Assembly: GCA_018806915.1 (NCBI GenBank)
Contig: JAGKQI010000009.1
Location: forward strand, 372,001-436,000
Reading direction: 5' to 3'
DNA from: Phytophthora colocasiae
Taxonomy: Eukaryota; Oomycota; Peronosporomycetes; Peronosporales; Peronosporaceae
DNA: 64,000 bases
Below, piece after piece: positions 41,835-49,455 of this stretch (position 1 is the stretch's first letter; each line of letters starts with the position of its first letter). Made by a program: the position numbers and the translations under genes. The notes under the pieces were generated by a model. The model made no database searches, was not told the DNA's origin, and worked only from the letters and a program-made list of their open reading frames with translations.

Positions 41835-42656
41835 ATGCTTCGTACGCTATCGCCGACAGAGCAACACGGTGTTGCTCTGGGGTACATTGTTAAGGAGCAA
41901 CGAGATGTTGCTGCCTCGGTGGCTTCCCCTAAGCCACGCGTGGAGTCGTTGAAACTCCACGTGAGTACCTACACGGGGAAGGAGGACGAGACCCTCCTTC
42001 GTTGGCTTGTCGAACTTGACACAGCCGTTGCGGCTCGACGTATCGTCGATCCGATGTCGAAGGTCGCGTTCGCCATGTCATGTCTTGGCGGACGTGCGAG
42101 GAGTTGGGCCTATGGGCGCCGACTCTCGGATCCTACGTGCTTCGGCACGTACGAGGTGTTCAAAGAGGAGCTCAAGCTTGCGTTTGAGCCCCCGAAGAAC
42201 GAGTTCAGATCGAGAGCGGAGTTTCTCGATCTGCAGCAGGGCAAGGATGATGTTCACACCTTTGCCCAGCGTGCTCGATACTTGGTATCGAACATAGTGG
42301 CCAACCCGATCGACGAGGCGACCAAGGTCGTCACGTTCATGAAGGGACTAAGAGATGGTCCCGTCAAAACATATCTCTTCCGAGAGTATCCGAATACTCT
42401 CGAAGAGGCGATCAGCCTTGCGATGCAAGAGGAGTTTAGCCGACGTCAAGCTAAACTCCATGCGAACGCGCCGAAGCCGGCGCGTCCTGTTGTGAAGACG
42501 GGAGGTCCGGAACCTATGGACCTCTCGAGTGCTACGACTGCTGGTCAACAGCAGCGTAGGAACAGCAAGGTTCGATGTTACAAGTGTAGTAACATCGGTC
42601 ACTATGCACGCGAGTGCACAGCGGGCGGGCGTTCAAAAAACGCCAAGGACCAGTAG
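41835..42656 (+). CDS. Gypsy 1 Gag
   Basis: 273 codons from the ATG at 41835. A retrotransposon Gag core (FAMSCLGGRARSWAY...EFLDLQQGKDDVHTFAQRARYL) is followed by a CCHC zinc knuckle (CYKCSNIGHYAREC, about residues 249-262). It would package element RNA in virus-like particles. The last codons overlap pol, which lies in the -1 frame; the slippery site is listed separately. Confidence 0.9.
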   Translation: MLRTLSPTEQHGVALGYIVKEQRDVAASVASPKPRVESLKLHVSTYTGKEDETLLRWLVELDTAVAARRIVDPMSKVAFAMSCLGGRARSWAYGRRLSDPTCFGTYEVFKEELKLAFEPPKNEFRSRAEFLDLQQGKDDVHTFAQRARYLVSNIVANPIDEATKVVTFMKGLRDGPVKTYLFREYPNTLEEAISLAMQEEFSRRQAKLHANAPKPARPVVKTGGPEPMDLSSATTAGQQQRRNSKVRCYKCSNIGHYARECTAGGRSKNAKDQ

Positions 42657-44341
42657 GCGCGGGGCGTCCTACTGGTGATGCAGTCTCGCGTGTCGAGCTT
42701 GGACACGCGACGATGAGGACTGCTGCCCCCAGCGAGAAAGATTCTCGCTGTAAGCTGCAAGATGACAAGCCAAACCTTGTCATCCTGAACGTGATGTCGA
42801 AGAGAGTAAACTCTCTTCGTGCCCTAGTGGACTCGGGCGCGTCGAACAACTTTGTTCAACAGGGAAGTCTTCGAAGACTTGACTTCGAAGAGGCCGACAC
42901 GCCTCGCAGCGTGTTGGAGGTGCGGTTGGCAACGGGTGCCACCGTGAGGACTGAGAAGCGCGTAGTCCGTGTGCGCTTCTCTTACAAACGAAGGACGTTT
43001 GTAGAAGATCTTATCGTCTTGGATCTAGACGATAAGTTCGACTTGGTATTAGGCATGCCGTGGCTTGCACGGCATGACCCGGTGATCAACTGGGAGAAGC
43101 GTACGCTCGTACGCTTCAACAACACATGCGCGACAGAGAGCGATGGCCCTGTCAGTGCTGCACATGCACCGGCCGGTGCATGTGGATCCCCAGTTGAGGC
43201 AGCAGCGGCCGCCGCTGCCTCCGATCGCCGCCGGCGACCGCCAGCGACTCAGGGAGTCGTTGGGAGAAAATGTGTGTCGACTCAGAAATCTGAGCCGAAG
43301 GGTCGCGGTCACATGAGTGATGGTCAGGTGAATGTGAATCACCTGACGCATAAACATCTGAATGATGTTTGTCACATGAGTGATGGTCAGGTGAATCGCA
43401 TTCACCTGAGAGAAGGTAAAATACCGGTATTACCGGTATCCTTGGAGGTACTTCAAGCCCTCAAGGGTCGCGCCGACGACGTCGCGTCAACTCTGGGAGT
43501 TGACGAAGCATATAATATTCGGGGAACCGAAAGGCGTGCGTCAGCTCTGGGAGCTGACGCCACTGGCGCTTCGCTGCTAGTTCCGGGAACTAGCGATCGG
43601 TTATCAGCTCCGGGAGCTGATGAGACGTGTATAGGCGAACAGTCGCTGCTAGTTTCGGGAACTAGTGATCGTACATCCGCTCTGGGAACGGATGATATGT
43701 GTATAAGCGAACACTCGCTAGCGCAGGAAGCTAGCGAGAGCACGTCGACTCCGGGAGTCGACGATGCGGTAGCTTCATCCGCTCCGGGAGCGGATGGAGG
43801 CGCAGCGGTTCAGGGAACCGACTGCGCGGCAGGAGGTGCTGGCGGTTGCAAACGTCCAGCACCCGAACAACCTGCGTGCTCACGTGCAGCAGCGCTGCAC
43901 GCGATGAGCGGCACTCAAGCAGGGCTTGATAGTGCGAGTCAGCGGAAGGAATCCGCTGACGATTGCGATAACGTCCCGTCCAAGGTGCGATGCCTTGGAC
44001 GTGGAGCACCTGGAGCCGGGCTCCACGGTAGACCTTCGCGGCGCAAGCTCAGGGAGCTGCGCGAGTCTCAGTCCGCGGGTGTATCTGCAGTGCAGACACC
44101 GAGTGTCGAGACGTTGAACGTCTTGACGTACTGGTACTGGGTTACAGTACCAGAGGATGCGGTTGGAGAATCCGCCGACGAGTGCGTCGGCGTTGACCGC
44201 ACTTCCAACGATGAGTTGGAAGCGCTTCGCGCGAGACTTGTACGATGGACGCATCGAACAAATTTGCATTCTCTCGGATATCGAGAGAGTGGATCGCGAA
44301 GCCGAAGAGCTGAAGCAGCTCGTCGTCGATGGGATCACTGA
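42614..44341 (+). CDS. Gypsy 1 Pol, protease part
   Basis: Open in the -1 frame relative to gag. Contains the retroviral-type aspartic protease (ALVDSGASNNFV, then LGMPWLARHDP). It is followed by a long linker including the repeated palindromic spacer (43486-43830). After about 44240 the homologous reading continues in the +1 frame (DLYDGRIEQICIL), so there is a single-base break here; the rest of this frame to 44341 is not meaningful. Confidence 0.8.
   Translation: MHSGRAFKKRQGPVGAGRPTGDAVSRVELGHATMRTAAPSEKDSRCKLQDDKPNLVILNVMSKRVNSLRALVDSGASNNFVQQGSLRRLDFEEADTPRSVLEVRLATGATVRTEKRVVRVRFSYKRRTFVEDLIVLDLDDKFDLVLGMPWLARHDPVINWEKRTLVRFNNTCATESDGPVSAAHAPAGACGSPVEAAAAAAASDRRRRPPATQGVVGRKCVSTQKSEPKGRGHMSDGQVNVNHLTHKHLNDVCHMSDGQVNRIHLREGKIPVLPVSLEVLQALKGRADDVASTLGVDEAYNIRGTERRASALGADATGASLLVPGTSDRLSAPGADETCIGEQSLLVSGTSDRTSALGTDDMCISEHSLAQEASESTSTPGVDDAVASSAPGADGGAAVQGTDCAAGGAGGCKRPAPEQPACSRAAALHAMSGTQAGLDSASQRKESADDCDNVPSKVRCLGRGAPGAGLHGRPSRRKLRELRESQSAGVSAVQTPSVETLNVLTYWYWVTVPEDAVGESADECVGVDRTSNDELEALRARLVRWTHRTNLHSLGYRESGSRSRRAEAARRRWDH
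42635..42676 (+). promoter_or_regulatory. -1 ribosomal frameshift signal at gag/pol
   Basis: Heptamer A-AAA-AAC (42635-42641) is in the gag frame as X-XXY-YYZ. A 7-nt spacer follows and then a perfect 9-bp stem (ACCAGTAGG 42649-42657 with 42668-42676) with a 10-nt loop. The gag TAG (42654-42656) lies in the stem. The pol frame is -1 relative to gag and open across the site. Confidence 0.75.
43486..43830. repeat. Series of 3-nt-loop hairpins in the protease-RT spacer
   Basis: At least eight successive perfect or near-perfect hairpins with arms of 6-10 bp and loops of the form NGG: for example GTCAACTC-tgg-GAGTTGAC (43486-43504), a 10-bp-arm one at 43538-43560, and GCTAGTTC-cgg-GAACTAGC (43576-43594). 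The translated spacer repeats ALGAD / SLLV-GTSDR-like units. Confidence 0.85.
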
Positions 44342-46517
44342 GGGTGATGACTCCCTCAGTGCGAAGACTAAACAGCGCTTCGAGGAGCAGAGTTGGGACT
44401 CGTTGAGGTCGAGTCCCTACTACGAAGTTCTGCGGGAGTACAAGGATGTACTCCCGGACGAGATTCCTTCGGAGCTTCCGAAGGATAAGGGCGTACAGCA
44501 CGAGATTGATCTCGTGCCGGGCACGAAGTACTGTGTTACACGGCAGTGGCCACTGCCGCGTAAACAAGTGCAAGCGATCGACGACTTCTTTGAAAGTCGT
44601 CGTCTTGCAGGTCAAGTGCGGGAGTCAAAGTCCCCGCACAGTGCTCCAACGTTCTGTGTGAAGAAACCACAGGGCGGCTGGCGCATCGTTCATGCGTACA
44701 ACAAGCTGAACGATGCGACGATACTGGCGCAGACGCCGATACCGCGAAAAGATGTTATCATCGATTCGATGGCCTTGAGCACTATCTTCAGTGCTCTAGA
44801 TCTGCGTGATGGATTCTATCAAATCCTCATGCGTGAGAGGGACATCCCTCTCACAGCGGTAAGCACTCCAAGCGGTATGCTTTGGGAGTGGCTCGTCATG
44901 CCACAGGGGCTTAAGAACGCCCCTGCGACGTTCAAAAGATGCCTGACACATCTATTGCGCTCGGTGCGCGACTTCGCACCGAGCTACTTCGACGACGTGT
45001 TCGTCCACAGCCGGGCTGTGAACGGGAAGACGGACATTGAGATGCACAAGGTGCATCTCCGGAAGCTGCTAGAGCTTATGAGGAAACATAAGCTCTATGC
45101 GAACCTGAAGAAGTGTATCTTCGGGGCGAGCGAGATACCCGTGCTGGGGTGTCTCGTGGGGAAAGACGGCGTGCGCCCTGACCCAGAGAAGGTCAGAGTG
45201 ATCAATGAATGGCCCACGCCATCCAATGTGAAGGAACTGAGGCAGTTCCTTGGGCTTGCCACGTACTTGTGCAAGTACGTGGAAAACTATGCGGGCAAGA
45301 TTCGCCCGTTGTCACAGCTTCTTAAGAAAGAAGCTGAGTGGATTTGGACGACCGAGTGCGAGGAGGCATTCGGTGCAGTCAAGCAGGGCTTGACTGAAGC
45401 GCCGATCTTGGCCGTAGCGGACCAAGATCGTCCATTCCACGTAGTGTGCGATGCATCCGACTTTGCAATCGGATGTGCATTGATGCAACACGATCACGAA
45501 GGGCGTGATCGTGTAGTCTACTATCAATCGCGTCAGCTGAAGCCAGCTGAGCGTAACTATCCCGTACATGACAAGGAGCTCCTTGCCATGAAGTATGCAC
45601 TCGCAAAGTTCCGAGTGTATCTACTTGGGAGTAGACCGTTCGTGGTCTATACAGACCACGCATCATTGCGTACGGCGATTAAGTCGCCGCACATCTCGCA
45701 ACGTATGGCGAGATGGTTGTCCTTCTTCGCGGAGTACAACTTCCGGATGGAGTACAAACCCGGAAGACTCAATGTAGTGGCCGACGCGTTATCGCGTCGA
45801 CCTGACTACGCGGAGACGGTCGACGCCAACGCTGTTGGCGTCGTGAGGACAAGTGTGCCGTCGTCAACGTTGATTGACGACGTGAAGAACGCGTATGCAA
45901 GGGATGCAGACGCGAAGGGGCTGCTGGAGTTCCTCGCAGCACCTTCCGACGTGGCACGTCGGAAGCTAACCCCTCATCTTCGAGCTCGTGTACACCGCTA
46001 TCGTGTACACGAAGGCCTACTGTTGTACAGTGCAGTAGACGACAATGCGGATCGCATTGTTGTTCCGAATGATCATGACCTCCGGTTGAGGATCATGTTC
46101 GAGTATCACGATGCCCCCACGGCAGGGCATCCGGGTCGTGAGAAGACATACACTCTTCTCACGCGTGACTTCTACTGGCACCACCAGTACAAGTGGGTGC
46201 GCAAGTACGTACGTGCTTGCGAGGTTTGTCAACGCGTGAAGCCTGCGCAGTTCTCGCAGGCTCCTCTTCAATCACTACCGACTCCGTCGGAGTGTTGGCA
46301 GTCCATGTCCATGGACTTTGTCTTTGGTCTTCCGCCTGACAGCAAGCGGAGGACGGGCATCGTTGTCTTTGTGGACCGATTCAGCAAGATGGTTCATCTT
46401 GCTGCCGTCCCGGGTACTGTTACAGCCGCGCAGACTGCGCGACTGTTTGTTGACATGGTGTTCATTGTGTCGGAACACGCTTCATGGCATGCCGCTCGAC
46501 ATTGTGTCGGACCGTGA
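44157..46517 (+). CDS. Gypsy 1 Pol, RT-RNase H-integrase N-part
   Basis: RT: KYCVTRQWPLP, TPIPRKDVI, DLRDGFYQI and the YFDDVF catalytic box (about nt 44986-45003). RNase H: VVCDASDFAIGCAL, YTDHASL and NVVADALSRRPD. Integrase: H2C2 finger (HDAPTAGHPG...CEVCQRV) and the first Asp (SMDFVFGLP). The frame ends at 46517 because of a 7-nt insertion (46464-46470). Confidence 0.9.
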   Translation: MRLENPPTSASALTALPTMSWKRFARDLYDGRIEQICILSDIERVDREAEELKQLVVDGITEGDDSLSAKTKQRFEEQSWDSLRSSPYYEVLREYKDVLPDEIPSELPKDKGVQHEIDLVPGTKYCVTRQWPLPRKQVQAIDDFFESRRLAGQVRESKSPHSAPTFCVKKPQGGWRIVHAYNKLNDATILAQTPIPRKDVIIDSMALSTIFSALDLRDGFYQILMRERDIPLTAVSTPSGMLWEWLVMPQGLKNAPATFKRCLTHLLRSVRDFAPSYFDDVFVHSRAVNGKTDIEMHKVHLRKLLELMRKHKLYANLKKCIFGASEIPVLGCLVGKDGVRPDPEKVRVINEWPTPSNVKELRQFLGLATYLCKYVENYAGKIRPLSQLLKKEAEWIWTTECEEAFGAVKQGLTEAPILAVADQDRPFHVVCDASDFAIGCALMQHDHEGRDRVVYYQSRQLKPAERNYPVHDKELLAMKYALAKFRVYLLGSRPFVVYTDHASLRTAIKSPHISQRMARWLSFFAEYNFRMEYKPGRLNVVADALSRRPDYAETVDANAVGVVRTSVPSSTLIDDVKNAYARDADAKGLLEFLAAPSDVARRKLTPHLRARVHRYRVHEGLLLYSAVDDNADRIVVPNDHDLRLRIMFEYHDAPTAGHPGREKTYTLLTRDFYWHHQYKWVRKYVRACEVCQRVKPAQFSQAPLQSLPTPSECWQSMSMDFVFGLPPDSKRRTGIVVFVDRFSKMVHLAAVPGTVTAAQTARLFVDMVFIVSEHASWHAARHCVGP

Positions 46518-47853
46518 TCCACGCTTCACAGCGCGGTTCTGGCAAGAAGTGTTTACACTTCTTGGTTCACAGCTATCAATGTCGACTGCGGATCATCCGC
46601 AGACGGACGGACAGACCGAACGTGTCAACCGTGTACTGGGTGACACGCTGAAGAGCTACGCTCACTCGTTCCCGCATTGGAGCGAGTGCTTGCCGATGGC
46701 AGAGTTTGCCATCAACAACTCGGTGCATGCCTCGACAGGGCATACACCGTTCTACGTGAACGCCATGAGGCATCCACGATTGCCGAGCATGCTCGGCAGG
46801 GTAGCTTCCTCCTTAAGTGGGGGAGGATCTACGGTTGCGTCCGAACAACCGCAGAATACAACTGATAGCAGCACACTATCAGCTGCGGTGACGCGTGCGA
46901 CGTCTCGTTCGAGCAGGAACGAGCGCGCGATGTCTGTGCCGGGCACAGACATGAGAGATGATAGCGAGCAGGCAGAGCCTGCTGCTGACAAGGGCGACAA
47001 GCTGAAAGGATTCAGCTCGGGTGCGCTAGACTTTGTCCAGCGAAGACAAGCCGTCATACGGTTTGTCCAGGATGCTATCGCAGCTTCTGTCGATCGACAG
47101 AAGCTGAACGCTGATACTGCTGGTAGAGGCAACACAAATGAATTCGAAAAGGGTTCATTAGTTTTGTTAGCTACACAAAACCTACCTAGACATGCAGTGT
47201 CTGACTTTGGAGCAAGCAAGCTTGCTCCAAGATTCGATGGGCCGTTCAAAGTACTTGAACGGCATGGTAACGCGTACCGGCTGGACATACCGTCTAGCAT
47301 GAGGCTCCACCCGACCTTCTACGTCGGGCGGTTGAAGCCGTACGTGCAGCACGGACTACCTAGGGTTGGTAGTCCGACTGAGGAGTGCGAGAGGCCTGGA
47401 AGGCCTTCTCGAGACCGTCGACACGGTCGATCAACCGGTTCACTCTCGTCCCAAGACCGGACGAGAGGTTCGAGGCAGTCTGAGCTGCCTCGCAGACCTC
47501 AGCACGGAGGACACGAACCTCCTGCTTCAGAGCAGCTATCTCAGCGCTCTGTGTCTGCTCCAGCGCAGCAACTCGATCGTGCAGGGCACGATCGTCATGG
47601 TCATAGCGTTGACCATGCGGAGGGAGTGTTCCCACCCCCTCCGCCGCCGTTGCGCGACGCGCGTGGAGCGATCCGCTGGATTGTTGAGCGGATTGTGGCT
47701 CATAAGAGAACGAACTCTCAAGGGGTTCGTTTTCGTATTCGTTGGAGAGGATTTCCTCCCCATCGAGATACATGGGAGCCGCGGAACGTCCTGATGGAGG
47801 ACGTTCCGGAAATGGTGAGGGCGTACGAAGCCCACCATAACTTGCAGGGTTAA
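46471..47853 (+). CDS. Gypsy 1 Pol, integrase C-part and chromodomain
   Basis: Continues the integrase in a new frame: second Asp in VSDRDPRF and the Glu in DGQTERVN, 35 residues later as in DD35E enzymes. Then FYVNAMRHP, the GPFKVLERHGNAYRLDIP box and a Pro-rich linker to a C-terminal chromodomain (WIVERIVAHKRTNS...RIRWRGFPPHRDTWEP). Chromodomains place these chromoviruses near marked chromatin. The last 494 nt overlap the antisense ORF. Confidence 0.85.
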   Translation, partial: RNTLHGMPLDIVSDRDPRFTARFWQEVFTLLGSQLSMSTADHPQTDGQTERVNRVLGDTLKSYAHSFPHWSECLPMAEFAINNSVHASTGHTPFYVNAMRHPRLPSMLGRVASSLSGGGSTVASEQPQNTTDSSTLSAAVTRATSRSSRNERAMSVPGTDMRDDSEQAEPAADKGDKLKGFSSGALDFVQRRQAVIRFVQDAIAASVDRQKLNADTAGRGNTNEFEKGSLVLLATQNLPRHAVSDFGASKLAPRFDGPFKVLERHGNAYRLDIPSSMRLHPTFYVGRLKPYVQHGLPRVGSPTEECERPGRPSRDRRHGRSTGSLSSQDRTRGSRQSELPRRPQHGGHEPPASEQLSQRSVSAPAQQLDRAGHDRHGHSVDHAEGVFPPPPPPLRDARGAIRWIVERIVAHKRTNSQGVRFRIRWRGFPPHRDTWEPRNVLMEDVPEMVRAYEAHHNLQG

Positions 47854-48907
47854 ACCCTGCACGATGAGTACTGCGGTCAGCCACAGCACTCGGAGCTTCG
47901 CGTGGCACAATACGACCACGGAGCTCCTTGATGTGATCGGGTACACGGACGACCGTGTACCCCAGGAGATCACTTTCGGTGAGACGTGTTGCCAAGGGTT
48001 GGCAACACGGGCAGGGTGTGCCAAAGGGAACGGCACATGGGATCCCCGCTTCCATGGACTGATCATGGAGGCGTTCACACTTACCACGTGTAGTGTAAGT
48101 GTAGTAGCGATCGCGAGCCGCAGCAACGCGATCGCGATATGCCTTCGGGTCTTTGTTGAAGTTTTCAACAAAGGCGTTCCACGACTGACAAAGTGCCTGC
48201 CACTCTGGCACTTCGCTCTTGCGCAAAGTCTTCTTCGCTGCATAGTATCGGAGCTCGTGGAAGAGCCCGATATAGTAGTCGCGTCTTTGAGTCTCGGACT
48301 CAAAGACAACCTTAGCGGCGACGTCGTCGTCGTTGATACTGTTGCATGAGTACAACAGTATCGGGTTCGGTGGTGAACTAGCACCGAACCGGTCATGGAT
48401 TTCTGCCTCAGTAGGCATCCATGGTGTGCGCACTGGCGGATCAGTGCGCGGGGCAGTGAGCGCCCTCGACATGGGGGACGCTTCATCATCACTGCGCGGA
48501 CGCTTCGAGCTTGAAGCGTCCGAGGCCTCATGACGAGGTCGTCGAGATCCCACGGGTGGGTCTGACGTGTCTTCGGACGAAGACACGGGAGCGGGAGCCT
48601 TGACATCAACCTCCCCCTCCTCGACATCCTCTTCGTAGTCGAGGATGTCTTCGTGGTCCTCTCCAAAGAGTTCTTTGAGAGGGACAGCAGGATTCTTAAT
48701 CTCTGCTAGAGAAGAAGACTTCTTCTTCTTCTCATGCTTCTCATTATGGAGAGCATGGTACTTGGTGACAGAGAGCTTCTCTGTCGGACCGCTGGAAGCA
48801 GCAGTGCTAGTGAGCACTGCTGAGGTCGTTGTTCCTGCTGCAGAGGCAGCAGGTGAGGCTTGCGCGTCCGCAGTAGCGGACGGAGACGTGGGCGTTGGCG
48901 AGTCCAT
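47360..48907 (-). CDS. Antisense ORF in gypsy 1 (515 codons)
   Basis: ATG at 48907 (MDSPTPTSPSATADAQAS), stop at 47360. The N-terminal third is Ser/Pro/Ala-rich and acidic. A central folded-looking domain follows (about residues 165-320; RFGASSPPNPILLYSC, RDYYIGLFHELRYYAAKKTL, RKSEVPEWQALCQSWNAFV, a CPCC motif). The C-terminus has a coiled coil (VAALEQTQSAEIAALKQEVRVLRAEV). It fills the 1.05-kb space between the pol stop and the 3' LTR and overlaps the end of pol by 494 nt. Start lies about 100 nt from the 3' LTR, so an antisense promoter there would serve it. No family recognised; antisense ORFs in some plant gypsy elements are known, but similarity to them was not seen. Confidence 0.7.
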   Translation of the reverse strand: MDSPTPTSPSATADAQASPAASAAGTTTSAVLTSTAASSGPTEKLSVTKYHALHNEKHEKKKKSSSLAEIKNPAVPLKELFGEDHEDILDYEEDVEEGEVDVKAPAPVSSSEDTSDPPVGSRRPRHEASDASSSKRPRSDDEASPMSRALTAPRTDPPVRTPWMPTEAEIHDRFGASSPPNPILLYSCNSINDDDVAAKVVFESETQRRDYYIGLFHELRYYAAKKTLRKSEVPEWQALCQSWNAFVENFNKDPKAYRDRVAAARDRYYTYTTRGKCERLHDQSMEAGIPCAVPFGTPCPCCQPLATRLTESDLLGYTVVRVPDHIKELRGRIVPREAPSAVADRSTHRAGFNPASYGGLRTPSPFPERPPSGRSAAPMYLDGEEILSNEYENEPLESSFSYEPQSAQQSSGSLHARRATAAEGVGTLPPHGQRYDHDDRALHDRVAALEQTQSAEIAALKQEVRVLRAEVCEAAQTASNLSSGLGTRVNRLIDRVDGLEKAFQASRTPQSDYQP

Positions 48908-49008
48908 TGCGAAATGAACTCGGATTTCTCTTGGGAACTTGACGGTCTTGTCAAGTTCTGTTGATTGACGTATCGAGACCGATACGTCGAATCTTAACAG
49001 GGGGATGG

Positions 49009-49450
49009 TGTAACGGGGTTACACGTTCAAGTGGTTGTACCACTTGTAACTCTAACAGTTGCGATAACTGTTAGAGGTTGCCTCAGACCTTTGGTGTGCT
49101 GTAAACACCAATGGATAGATGGGCGAACCACATTATTGGGTGGTTCGTGTGCATTTGTGTAGAAAGTAACGGATTTCTACCAATCACTGAGCAGAGTTTC
49201 TGCCAACCACACGTTGACAGACCCTTTAGAAATAGATAACAAACAGTTTTAGGAGGTCCATAATTGGCTTATGCCAAATTCAATAACAGTTCTCATTTTA
49301 CGGTATTTTGCAGTTTAATTTAGTTATATTTGATTTAATTATACTTATTTAAATAAGTATACTTAAATTAAGTCTATTCTAATTGCACGCTTCCTCATAC
49401 ACGTAAGCGCACGTGTACGCCACCTAATAGGTCTAGGTAGACCCATTACA
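49009..49450 (+). repeat. 3' LTR of gypsy 1
   Basis: 442 bp. Preceded by the purine tract AACAGGGGGATGG. It differs from the 5' LTR by about 18 nt of deletions and several substitutions, several of which break pairs that are perfect in the 5' LTR hairpins. Confidence 0.95.
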
Positions 49451-49455
49451 TGAAG

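Larger units (their letters stand above)
41161..49450 (+). mobile_element. Gypsy chromovirus 1, hairpin-tiled
   Basis: 8290 bp with LTRs at 41161-41620 and 49009-49450 and 5-bp duplication TGAAG (41156-41160, 49451-49455). Order: LTR, gag, protease, RT, RNase H, integrase, chromodomain, antisense ORF, purine tract, LTR. Throughout, sense and antisense regions alike are built of short perfect hairpins (see findings). Pol has two frame breaks (about 44240 and a 7-nt insertion at 46464-46470), so the copy is defective. Confidence 0.95.
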
